The translations under genes and the position numbers were made by a program. This document shows, in pieces, positions 1 to 10,045 of a DNA stretch of 23,922 nt. The notes beneath the pieces were generated by a model, which made no database searches, had not been told where the DNA came from, and saw nothing but the letters and a program-made list of their open reading frames with translations. Numbering within the stretch: position 1 is the stretch's first letter; each line of letters starts with the position of its first letter. The DNA comes from Silene noctiflora (lineage: Eukaryota > Streptophyta > Magnoliopsida > Caryophyllales > Caryophyllaceae), in contig VHZZ01000280.1 of assembly GCA_009801015.1 (NCBI GenBank), positions 114,449 to 138,370 of the forward strand, written 5' to 3'.

Positions 1-400
1 GAAGTTTGGCACATTATTTACTGTTTAAGTGACATATAGAGTAATTCACATAATTAGCTCACTGTTTGTTCTATTAAAAAGCATATATGTTATTGATGTA
101 CGTCTTTCTTACAACGATCTTAACAGAAAATGAAAAAATGTTGATATTTTATATAAAAAAAAGCGACAATTTAATGATAAAATGATAAGTTGTCACTTTT
201 CAACCAAAGAAAATGATGGTAACATTTTTTTTAGGGATTTTTTGCATTTTATAGTAAAATTATCACATATTTGTTTGTTTGATTTTAGACGAAAAAAGAG
301 TCGTTTGTAACAAGAATTTATTTATGCTGCAAAAAAAAAAAAAAAAAAAAATTATCATATTAGTGTATTACCTATGAATATAGCTGGCAAAAGTGCAAAA
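1..400. other. AT-rich intergenic DNA, no gene seen
   Basis: No reading frame with protein-like composition was found on either strand. The stretch is AT-rich and contains an A-run of about 21 bases at 331-351, which could be the tail of an old retroposed insertion, but no body of a SINE or LINE could be recognised next to it. Confidence 0.5.
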
Positions 401-403
401 TTG

Positions 404-606
404 GCCCGACCAGAAAAGTGTGATCCGAACTTGACCCGTTAAACTCAAACTAACCCAACTAAAAATGATCCTAAATGACTCAATCTTGACCTGAAATGAC
501 CCAATCGAATCAGAATGATTCGGCTCAAGGACCTGGTTCGAGGTGACCGACCCTGAATATGACCTGGTAATTATTGACTTGAAAATGATGCGACCTAAAT
601 GACTAT
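404..606. repeat. Degenerate 'tgaccc/gacctg' interspersed repeat
   Basis: A loosely periodic stretch built from short words such as tgacccg, tgacctg and aatgaccc, repeated many times with small changes. It reads through in several frames only because of its short-period composition, so the 81-residue reverse frame across it is not a gene. Such GACCC-rich runs are common in plant intergenic DNA; the family is not identified here. Confidence 0.55.
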
Positions 607-630
607 CTGTCAAGTCTACCTATGAACATA

Positions 631-830
631 TAATTATCATCTTAGATCAGGATATATTGGTCGGGTCAAAATAAAAGTAAGAAAGTATCAAAATACCTGT
701 AAATACCCAAATGACCTATTCAGGTTTAAGAGTCTAATTATCGTCTTAGATCAGATTATATGGATTAGATCAAAATACCCGTAAATGCATTAAATGTTAC
801 ATTAATATTAATGGTCATCACAAAAATTCA
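631..830. repeat. Two direct repeat units about 104 bp apart
   Basis: The words taattatc(a/g)tcttagatcag and caaaatacc(t/c)gtaaat recur in the same order and orientation, beginning at about 631 and 735. This is an old local duplication of roughly 100 bp. It lies in the body upstream of the Helitron 3' end at 1110 and may belong to that element. Confidence 0.55.
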
Positions 831-1080
831 TTTCATTTTATTTCTCTCATTTTTTATTCAGCATCTCGATTATTATGCCATGGAGCAACATACACTTTAA
901 CTATCAAAAGAACAATTCATACTTTAACGGGTATTCAAAGAGTTAAACTTAATGCTTCTTATATCTTAGATTCGACATTTAGAAACTCCTATTTGCAAAT
1001 GTAAATTCAATATAACTACATACAAAACTTAATCATGTTTTTTAAATAGAATATTAGAATATTAATATTTAAATTGCATA

Positions 1081-1110
1081 CCCATGCAATTTGCACGGGT
1101 TAAAAACTAG
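1081..1110 (+). mobile_element. Helitron 3' terminus (non-autonomous, 5' end not found)
   Basis: A hairpin of cccatgca (1081-1088) and tgcacggg (1092-1099), with one mismatch and a 3-base loop, is followed after seven bases by CTAG at 1107-1110 and then by T. A short GC-richer hairpin just before a terminal CTRR, with insertion between A and T, is the known 3' signature of Helitrons. The matching TC 5' end upstream could not be recognised, so the length is unknown. No Rep/helicase coding is visible, so it would be non-autonomous. Confidence 0.7.
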
Positions 1111-1600
1111 TTTATATTATTAATATAAATGAGTGTTTTTATATATAAAAAAAAAATAGCTCCCACGTGTATATTATTCTCTATTTCACAGTTTATACTA
1201 TTTTTTGTAAGTCGGATTTTGTGGATTTAGATGGTTTCAGGATCCATTGTCATTCCAATTCCAACGGCCCAACACATAGCATTGCAAAACTAACCTGAGA
1301 TATACCCGATCTGTACTAGATAGAGGAGACCTATTTTGAACTAAAACCAAGTTGACCGAATAATTAGAAAAATAATCGAAACAAATGGAGTATATTTTAT
1401 TTTATTTTAATTTATTACCGAAGATATCTTTTCATTTTGTTTATTATGAAAACTTATACACACCCTTTAATTTACACGATTTAACGCTAATTAAAAATAA
1501 CCACCATGACTTGGGTTGACTCTACCCGACATCCGAAAAAAAAAAAACTCCATCTCAAAATAATCTTCCGACTTTCCTTTTTAGTCCTCTTTTCTTATAG
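1111..1600. other. Intergenic DNA upstream of the receptor-like gene
   Basis: AT-rich stretch without recognisable genes. It includes an A-run at 1147-1157 and another at 1537-1548. It is the probable upstream region of the receptor-like gene; I do not see a decisive TATA box. Confidence 0.35.
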
Positions 1601-1609
1601 GCCCAGTCA

Positions 1610-1682
1610 GAGTACACGAGCAGTTCCTGAATTGTACTCCGGAGTCCGGATTAATCAATTTCCCTCTTTCCCTCTTTTCGTC
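1610..1682 (+). other. Possible first leader exon of the receptor-like gene
   Basis: A pyrimidine-rich, leader-like stretch ends at 1682 before a strong donor gtaagt (1683-1688). If it is spliced to 2639-2826 and then to the acceptor at 4606-4607, it would form the 5'UTR of the gene whose start codon is at 4629. The 5' boundary is a guess. Only transcripts can confirm it. Confidence 0.25.
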
Positions 1683-2189
1683 GTAAGTTTTCAATCAATT
1701 CAATTGATTATTTGTGAATTTACGACGACAACTTCAATTCATGCTGTTCAATTCTGATTTTCGAATTCATTAGCATCAAATTAGGAGTGATTAATTACGG
1801 TGATTTCGGTATATTTCCATCTGTCGTTTTAATTCGGAATTGTTCCCAATTTTGAGCCTTTTCCGTTATGTTGATTGCATTTTAAGCAATAGAAATGAAT
1901 TGGATGACGAGAGATTGAAAAACGCCAACGACTAATCTGTCTGTCGCAATAATTTGTTTACTTTTTTTTTAATTATTTGTGAGCGACATTTTAATCAAAT
2001 GTAAATAAATGATTAGAACGGAGTGAGTGTTTTCGTTGTCCTAACATGATTCTCGAGTATGCTTTGATGGTAATCACGGTATTAAATGGACTGTTAATGG
2101 TTTAACTGTGTAAGCCTATGTTTACTCATTATGCTAGAGTACTTCATAGAGGAGATTTATGCTTGGAGGACGAGTGGCAATCCATCACC

Positions 2190-2357
2190 TATGTTATTTC
2201 GACACTTCACTTTGATTCTGTCGTGTGTCTGAAACTTTGACACCCCGACATGAATTAAACTGACACAAAAAATGAGAACTTTTCGATTAAATGCCGTGTT
2301 AGACACTCGGACACAATGTTGCATCCGAACCTTGTAGCCGAGAGTCTGAGTATCATA
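2190..2357 (-). mobile_element. MITE copy 1, 'ctatgttactc' family (inverted)
   Basis: Termini ctatgttat... and ...tatcatag form short inverted repeats, with ATCACCT on the left (2184-2190) and ATCACCA on the right (2358-2364) as an imperfect target-site duplication. The interior read on the minus strand carries the phrases 'cgagtgtc' and 'aatcaaagtgaagtgtcg' that are shared with the copies near 2881, 5271 and 7361. It encodes nothing. Termini and duplication length suggest a Mutator-like MITE. Confidence 0.6.
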
Positions 2358-2638
2358 GATCACCACAACAGTAAAGCAAGGGATGTGCAGACATGGGACT
2401 TAATGTACGCATGAGTTTATTATGAAGTATGAACCACTAAGTCGGTTGTTGGGGTTTCATCTGCCTAGTTGTGCAGTATTTAAACTTCATCTTCCTGCTT
2501 GATTTGACAGTTGATTATGAATGAAGGGCTTCTATTATTACAGAGTATAATCCTGGAAGATCACTTTGAATGTCTTTGAGATGAAGTAACATTTTGGCTA
2601 AAAAAATGCCTTGTTTCTAAACAATGCAAGTTTTACAG

Positions 2639-2826
2639 GATATATCGGAAGAAATTGCCCAGTTTCAGAATGCTATGGGAGGAGAGGTCGATGCAATGTC
2701 CTACTGTGCAGGATTTAGCAAAACCATACCTAATACCCGTGGCGTAACTTATACAGGCGGCTGAGTGTGCCTTATCAGAATGTGTCATGGTATCATGACT
2801 GTACTGCTTACCCCTGCTGCTTCAAG
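2639..2826 (+). other. Exon-like segment upstream of the receptor-like gene
   Basis: Flanked by a good acceptor (tttacag, ending 2638) and a good donor (aag|gtattc at 2827). One frame runs open from the acceptor to a TGA near 2761, giving about 41 protein-like residues (it contains AQFQNAMGGEVDAMSYC); I do not recognise it. It may be a non-coding leader exon with upstream ORFs for the gene starting at 4629, or a relic exon of another gene. Protein-coding status is doubtful. Confidence 0.3.
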
Positions 2827-2880
2827 GTATTCTGATTTATCATCAAATTTCTATATCAGAATCAGTATCACCTTTACCCT

Positions 2881-3030
2881 ATGTTACTGAACTCGGCTCT
2901 TCTAGGAAAAATGGTCAAGTTTTTGGTCTAGGATGAAGCCTCGGAGAGTCGGAGTGTCATACCAATGTCCAAGTGTTAAGTGTCGGACATGGGTATGCAA
3001 GCTCATATGAGGAATCGAAGTATAACATAG
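2881..3030 (+). mobile_element. MITE copy 2, 'ctatgttactc' family
   Basis: Begins atgttactg and ends tataacatag, inverted relative to each other. The flanks cctttaccct (2871-2880) and cctttacttg (3031-3040) match at the first seven of ten bases and look like a target-site duplication. The interior shares 'aagtgtcggacatggg'-type text with the other copies. About 150 bp, non-coding. Confidence 0.65.
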
Positions 3031-3239
3031 CCTTTACTTGTGCCAGTCTTGTGGATGAGTATTTTTATCAACAAAAATCTCTTAATTAAATGTTAGTTTT
3101 ATCAAAAAAATGATGTCGTACACTATACTTAGATTTTCAAACCAATGTGTATATGCATTATCATTACATTAAACGCAGAGAATTTTAACAACTACTATTT
3201 GTTTTGAACTACTTAATTGGATGTGAAGTTCTTGAGATA

Positions 3240-4005
3240 AATAATGGAAAAGTATTGGGGTAAGAGACAAGATTTTACAATTGTTTTTATTGAGCTAAGA
3301 AGACTTATGATAAATAATAAATTATTACCAAGAAAAATATTCATGGTTAGTTTTTACCAAAGAAAGCTATTTTCTGAAGATAGTATATTTGACATTCTGA
3401 CCTCATCAAAGATATGTGCGACGGAGTCTGTTTAAGTGTACAGGCTAGCGCTAGGCAACCAAATAGTTCAAATTATTGGCGGGGAGCATCAAGGCTCTAC
3501 TCGTAGTCATTTGTTCTTTTCCGTAACCATAGTCCTTATTTTTTTGTTTTCCTGGTCATTGACAAATTAATGAGATTAATTCAAGACAATATACCATGGT
3601 GTATGATGTAGGAAGATGGTAATGTATTGTTTGAAGAAGTGAAAGCAATTGTTCTGTTGAGCAAAAGTAAGATCAGAATATACTTTCCTGTTGAAATTTG
3701 AGGCACAAAAGCACCTTAGATAAGAAGATGTTCAATGTTAAAAGGAGTAAGTGGTCATGCCTCATAGATTGTATTTTGAAAGGTAAATTCTACTCTATGA
3801 AAATTAAGCATGCGCTATTTTATGACATAAAGTTTTGGGTTGTAAAATGGTTTTACATTTTAAAGATGAAAATGACAGAATGTGTAGTCATACCTAAAAA
3901 GGATCTGTTGAGAAATGAGGTAATTAGTGAGAATGTAAAACTTGGATACGTTACTGGTAAGATAAGGGAGAATAACCTAAGATAGTTTACTTATGTGGGA
4001 TGAAG
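3240..4005 (+). mobile_element. Decayed LINE reverse-transcriptase fragment, RTE-like
   Basis: Several blocks of a plant non-LTR reverse transcriptase can be read in order. 'VFIEL' followed after a frame change by 'KTYDK' (3281-3315) corresponds to the VFIDLEKAYD block. 'KDMCDGV' lies near 3410-3430. 'GEHQGST' (3478-3501) corresponds to GLHQGS. 'VIDKLMRLIQDNIPWCM' (3555-3605) corresponds to the block before the FADD motif. At 3785-3995 'LKGKFY...ALFYDIKFW' and 'KDLLRNEVISENV...KIRENNLR' match the characteristic C-terminal RTE block (LKGKFYRTAIRPAMLYG...RIRNE.IR). The catalytic FADD is not legible and several frame changes and stops interrupt the frame, so it is dead. It lies in the probable 5' leader intron of the receptor-like gene, same strand. 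Confidence 0.75.
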
Positions 4006-4628
4006 ACCATTTGTAGCCTCGCTTATTATTTTATTCTCTTTGATAATGTTCTTACTCCTATAGGGAGTAAATAAAAGAAAAATACCAGCAAGAGAATGCA
4101 AAGTATGGAAGTAGTAAGACATGAATATGAGTGTATAAGAAACATTCAAAGTTGACCTGTGTTGTAGTGTTAAATCTTTTGTGCTGGGTCTTCTATCTAC
4201 TTGACTCTAGTTCATTTTTGGAGAAAGATTGTTTATTGTAATAAGTTTACTGAATTTTTCTTCCAGTTTTTCATTGGTATTGAAATATGCAATTGGTCTT
4301 GAAATGCCGACTTGCAAATATTTCATCACCACCAAATTGAAGACGACTTAGCATTGTTTTGAAAGAGTTGTGCACTTGTGCTAATTAATTATGACCATTA
4401 TATTTGGTTTGGCTGAGAAATATAAGATTTAAACCTTATGAAGCATTGAACCTCATCGCATTTCTCGTTATTATCTTTCAAGTTAAAATTAAGTTCACAG
4501 CCTCTACAATTTAACAAGCTGTAAGGTTCCAAATCATCATCTTAAAGCCTAGAAGTCAGTTTGCAGTCAACACAATTCAGTTTACTTTTGTCTTGTCATT
4601 TGGGCAGGTTGCGTACCAGTTAAGAAGG

Positions 4629-7600
4629 ATGGGTTTACAGGTAGCAATTTGGCTAGTTTTGATATGCATTCCATGCACTATCATACTATCGGAGACAAAT
4701 AGCCAGGATGGTCAGTTTTATCTTAGACTCTCTTCTTTTGACCTCTTTCTAATCACTCTGAACTGTTAATTGATTGTATTTCATGTAGTTACTGCGTTAT
4801 TGACTTTGAAGCAAATGTGGAAGAATGTTCCACCCTCATGGAATCGCGGAAATGATTCTTGTGGCGGTCAGTGGGAGGGAATTGCTTGCAGAGATTCTCG
4901 AATCATTTCTATGTAAGAAATATATTACGTTAATACTATTACCCGTTATCTCAAACTAAGTTTCTGTGTTGAACACAGAGAGCTTGCTTAGTAATAGATG
5001 GAAGCCTTTAAGGCTCTATGATTGCTTTCACGACCCATCATACATACTCTATCATAACCTAATTATAATTTTTTAATAATTTCTGTCTTCAGAACGCTGT
5101 CTAGTATGGGATTGATTGGTATATTGCCAGGTGACATCCAGGGCCTATCTGAACTAGAAACTTTGTACGTTTCTCAATCCTTACACACAAGCGACCGTTA
5201 TTAGTCAATAATCATAAAATTGATTAGTTGTCTACCTGTTTTTCTATTTTGTGCACTTTTCCTTTCATTTATGTTACTCGGACTTGGTTAGAATCCAACA
5301 CGGATGCGTGAAGTGTGAGACCTGGCTCTTTTTTTTAAAACTGAGAATTTTCATTTTTGGCTTTAAATGAAGTGTCCAAATGTCATATCCATATTCGACT
5401 GTGGAGTGTTTGACACGGATATGATGGGTAGTATAAAGAGTTGGAGTAACATAGCCTTTCGTTTTTTAATTTGGTTTAGAGTCACCCAGATAACAGAATA
5501 TATTGGTATGGAATTTTAATCGCTTGGAATATTACGCGTTTTGGGCTCTGAGGTTTAGGAAAATCTCACTTTTGTGTCTTTAGTTATCGTACTTACACTT
5601 AACCTGTGATATTTATTTCTGCATTCTTCAACCTTTTTTATTTATGGCCTGGACGAGTGAGTTAAATGTGAGTAGTTTGGTGAAAGTTTAACGGATACCA
5701 ATGAGTGAATACCAATAATAAACATGTAATGAAAGTGAATTTTCTTATAAATTTGCTAAATATTCTCATACTTATAAATGCTCCTTAATCGATTAAACAT
5801 CGAGTATATAGAGGCCACCACAGTGGGCATAGGTTCACAGATTACACAATCAAATTCGGCACCAAGTGAAAAATTTCCTAATTGCTTCCATGGGAGAAGT
5901 GGAGAACTGCTTTGTTTGAGCTTTTTAGCTAAAATTTGACACTTCAGTAGTTTTCCAACAAACGTTGAATTGCTGAGAAATCTATAGCCGGAGACAGCAT
6001 ATCTATGATGTATGAAAAACAATGGAAAATATTCACTTTGATGTCTTTGCTCTTTAGGTTTAGTCGCTGGGTTGGCTCTACTTTGTTGCCCGGTGGTTTT
6101 GCAACTGCACCCTAATCCCATTTATCTTACTGTCATTGTATTACTTTCTCCTTTCAATTAGTTGTTCCGTGATCTTACCTGACAGCTACGGTGCTCTTAG
6201 CATCTTTGAATGGTTCTTATTTTTCCATTTTTTAAAGCTTATTGCTATTCTACTCATTGAAGGGACCTCTCATATAACAAGGGATTGTCAGGGCATCTTC
6301 CTCCAGCAATCGGAAATTTAGCTAAACTCACCACACTGTAAGATGAATTTGATAACTGCGAAGGCATTATTTTACATGAAAAACATGCATTAAGCTGTAC
6401 CACTATCATGTCTTACAGGATCCTTACTGGCTGCAATTTCAATGGCGAACTTCCCGAAACTATTGGATCTCTATCAAAGCTGGTTTTCTTGTAAGAAATG
6501 TAAATTCTGGTCTGCAATAAGAATGTTTTTTCAAGGGTCATTTTCTATAAGAATGTTTATTCAGGATCATTGGCAATAAGAATGCTAATTTAGGATCATT
6601 TGCAATAACAATATTCATTCAGGCTCATTTGTTAGCATGTTAATTCTTTCTTATGTAGGTTAAGAGTATATTGGAAAAATTTAACAAAATGACTCACTAA
6701 ACTATCAACGCTTACATTGTGAAGTAGCAGTGTTTGACACAAATATTGACACGGTTTAATACTTTAATGATCGTCTCTGAAAGCATTCTTGTGTTTTTAG
6801 CAGTAGCTGAGTTATTTGAGTCGTGTTTGTTGTGCTTTTCAACAAATACATTTCTACCTATCCATTGCCATTTTCCAGAAGTCTTACCGCTCCTGTAATT
6901 TATTAAAATTTCAGAAGTGTATTTTGTTGTGCACTCTTGCAGATCACTGAATTCTAACGGTTTTAGTGGGACAATACCGCAAACAATAGGCAAGCTTTCC
7001 GAGCTTTATTGGTTGGACCTAGCTGCGAACAAGCTCACTGGAAATATACCAATCTCCCCTGGCCTAGATATGCTAATTCATGCCAAGCTCTTGTACGTCT
7101 GATAATTGTGACTCTTTTCTGGATGCCTAGCTAGTTATGTATTACAAGAATGACATTTTCATCATTGTTTTGAGCCAACAAAGTTAACACTTCATCAACT
7201 TTTAATTTATTTTTCTTTCTTTGAATTTCTATACTCTGATTTCTAGTCATTTTGGAGGAAATCAACTCTCTGGTGCAATTCCGCCACAGCTGTTCAACGA
7301 AAATATGAATTTACTTCATTTGTAAGTACCATGTTATATGATTTACACAATGATATATAGCTAAGTTACTCTGACTCGTCTGCTACTCTGCAAGTGTCGG
7401 ACAGGACACGGTGTCGGAGTGTCAGATACGGTTATCTGTGAAGTTTTCAATTTTTTTGGTCTAAAATGAAGTGTCAAATCGTAATGGGACTTCGTACCTC
7501 ATTGAATTGAATTAAACAAAGTATATTTGGTGTTTCTTCAGGCTCTTGGATAACAATCAGTTTAGCGGCTCTATCCCAACAACACTAAGTCTGGTGAGGA

Positions 7601-9901
7601 CATTGGAGGTGATGTAAGTAAACTATTTACTAATTGTAGTTGACTTAAAACAGTTATTACTTAATAATCTCCACATTATCTAATACCGTGTTAATCATTA
7701 GACGATTTGATTGGAATTCCTTGAGTGGGTCTGTGCCGTTAAGCATCAACACTCTTATCGTCTTAAAAACTCTGTAAGTGATCAATTCAAGTCTCGTGTA
7801 CCCTTGTTGAGTAGACCATTACATAGACTAGTGAGGTTTTTCTTTTCATATGAAACTTTTGAGGTTAAATCTTGAAAGAGAGAGATTTCCATGATTCTTA
7901 TACAATGACACAGTTTTTTGCTTTCATATGTAGGCTTTTGTCTAACAATAAACTGGCTGGCGTGATGCCGGACCTTACTGGCATGAATCTTCTCAGTTAT
8001 TTGTGAGTACTACACTTTTAGCATTATACTCGATTCAGGGATTGAAAACGGTTGGTCCATCTAATCCACTCCATGATAACAGATTCTAATGTGTTTTTCT
8101 TGCAGGGACATGAGCAATAATAGCTTTGAAGTATCAGATGTACCATCATGGGTCACTGCTTTGCCTTCCTTGACTACTCTGTATTCTTCTATCTTACCAA
8201 AAATGCTCCACATACTTTTCTTTAAATATTTAAAACAAAACGAATTTCATAGGATAGTTGATTTCTGGTCATTATAGTCAATTTATACTGGCCATAGCGG
8301 TCATCAAGTCCTGGTATTGCGATGTTGTTTGTGTAATTGAAGGGGTCACTGCTGTCGACCCTGTCGTGGCCTTGATTTCAAAAACTTTCACCAGTATTCC
8401 AGTTTTCAGTTTAAATATGTAGCTCAGTGCCCAGAATACTACTAGTACTTTTTTTCCCAGAAATTACTGCTCTCTGACACATTGTTTTTTTTTTTTTTTT
8501 TTTTTGGAAAGAATGATGGAACAATCTCAAATACAAGGCATAATCCCATCTGCGTTTTTCGGCCTTCCTCAGTTACAGAAAGTGTAAGCATCCCAGAATA
8601 CTACTAGTACTTGGAGCGTTATTATATTATTTACAGCCATTGTTATTCACAAATATAATTTGATGTTAATTTCTAGTAACAGATACTCTGATAATAATAC
8701 TTCTTTGTAGCAATTAACTTATGTCTATATGAACAAAGGGTATTGAAGAGCAACAAACTTAGTGGCATGTTGGACCTTGGTGCTGCACACAGCTCACAAC
8801 TTCAATTTGTTGATTTGCAGAACAACAGTATCTCTGATTACACTCGAAGGCCAGCCGATAACAATCTCCAACTGATGTAAGCATATCCATTACGGAAATG
8901 CATATTAAACTTGTTAGCACAAGTATAGGCATGAAGATCATTGCATATTCCTTTCTGACACGGATATTCTTTTTCCTTTTCTGAAAAGTTTGGATGAATT
9001 TGATACGACCACACTAATATGGTTCGTTCAATTGTGTGCTTAATCATCGCAGCCTCGTCGAAAATCCAGTTTGTGGGACCGTGCTCACTGAACAGAGTCA
9101 GTTATGCTTCCTCCCCCAATCAAGTCAATCATACTCAACACCTCGAAATTGTGAAACTGTTCCATGTACTTCAGGCGGAGCTTCTAGCCCCAGTTGCCAT
9201 TGTTCCTATCCTTATAGTGGTACTCTTACATTTGTAGCCCCTCAATTTTCCAACCTGCAAAACTTCACAATCTATGAAGCTTTGGAGCGGGCGTTTATGA
9301 ACACCTTCTTTGCAAATAAAATGCCAGTTGGTTCTGTGTCCCTCAGTAATATATTCAGAGATACCTCAAACTACCTATACATTACCTTACAAATCTTCCC
9401 ACTTGGCCTAGATCGATTTAATAGAACCGCCATTTTGAGTATAGGATTCATGTTGAGCAGTCAGACATTCAAGCCACCATCGTTTTATGGACCCTTCACT
9501 TTCCTTCCTGCTGAATACACAACCTTTTCGGGTAAAGTTTCGTGTTACAGTGACCGAAGTTTTTTTTTGTTTGTAGGTTATTTTTTAATATTTTTTTGAT
9601 TTTCTTTTTGATTTTTTTGAAAGATGGATCTGAACCTAGCTCTGAAGCTAAATCCAAATCAAGTCGGGTACACAAAATTCTTGCTATAATCGGGGGTTCC
9701 ATTGCTGGTGTTATAGCTCTGATATCATCGTTTTTTGCTGGGAAAAGCTTCATTCGCTGCTACAATAACGGCTCCTGTAACTATTTCTGTAACAATTGTT
9801 GTTCTTGGAATTTTGGAAACCGCAACACCCAAAAGGACGAAGATGATGAACGACAAGATAAGTGGATATTACAGTTCATACGTCAAAAGCCGCGTCCCTG
9901 A
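4629..9901 (+). CDS. LRR-VIII/HPCA1-type receptor-like protein lacking a kinase domain, 15 coding exons
   Basis: Exons read as 4629-4710, 4789-4912, 5093-5164, 6263-6337, 6419-6490, 6943-7092, 7247-7321, 7542-7613, 7702-7773, 7934-8002, 8106-8180, 8512-8583, 8739-8876, 9053-9531 and 9624-9901. All junctions are GT-AG and in phase, giving 634 residues. Order: signal peptide (MGLQVAIWLVLICIP), LRR N-cap with WNRGNDSCGGQWEGIAC, about ten LRRs mostly one per 69-75-bp exon, then the juxtamembrane region with NPVC, PRNC and SCHC cysteines, a membrane helix near residues 563-583, and a tail with CYNN and FCNNCC, ending RQKPRP. Exon layout and ectodomain match plant LRR-RLK subfamily VIII-1 (At5g49760/HPCA1, H2O2 sensing), normally about 950 residues with a cytosolic kinase. 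Here a clean stop ends the exon after about 50 cytoplasmic residues and no kinase motif follows. It likely sits in the plasma membrane as a receptor-like protein, perhaps a co-receptor or decoy (inference). Confidence 0.85.
5271..5454 (+). mobile_element. MITE copy 3, 'ctatgttactc' family, in intron 3
   Basis: The cleanest copy: it starts atgttactcggact and ends agttggagtaacatag, which pair as terminal inverted repeats. The flanks cctttcattt (5261-5270) and cctttcgttt (5455-5464) form a 10-bp target-site duplication with one difference. 184 bp, non-coding. The near-10-bp duplication fits a Mutator-derived MITE. Confidence 0.75.
6515..6630 (+). repeat. Minisatellite, about four 29-30-bp units, in intron 5
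   Basis: Units starting near 6515, 6545, 6574 and 6603 each read roughly c(a/t)ataa(g/c)aatg...ttcaggatcatt. They lie in the intron between the exons ending at 6490 and starting at 6943. No coding sense. Confidence 0.75.
7361..7500 (+). mobile_element. MITE copy 4 (degenerate), 'ctatgttactc' family, in intron 7
   Basis: The interior contains 'gtgtcggacaggacacgg' and 'ggtctaaaatgaagtgtcaaat', closely like the copy at 5271-5454. The left end retains agttactctgactc, while the right terminus is not recognisable. Boundaries are approximate. Confidence 0.5.
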
Positions 9902-10045
9902 TTGCATTTATTAATTTTTTATTCTTATTTTTCAACATAAAACGTCCCAAGAGAAAGAATAAGTTTGTATATTATGAGTTTTTATCTGTCGTATGACGTA
10001 TGACGTGTCAAAACTATGTATGCATTGTAGCACGATTTCACAAAG

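Noticed and set aside
1506-1757. 83-residue plus-strand frame with a Kozak-like start
   Set aside because: Composition follows the pyrimidine-rich leader text; no domain is seen and a strong splice donor at 1683 cuts through it.
3698-3985. 95-residue frame taken at first as a small gene
   Set aside because: Its C-terminal half matches the RTE-type LINE block (RNE-IR...KIRE-RLRW); it is part of the LINE relic.
5756-6121. 121-residue minus-strand frame in a receptor intron
   Set aside because: No recognisable domain, irregular composition, and it lies wholly inside the intron between exons 3 and 4 of the plus-strand gene.
9984-10010. gtcgtatgacgt shared with the minus strand near 22160
   Set aside because: Only a 12-base match in otherwise unrelated AT-rich sequence; not enough to claim a shared element.
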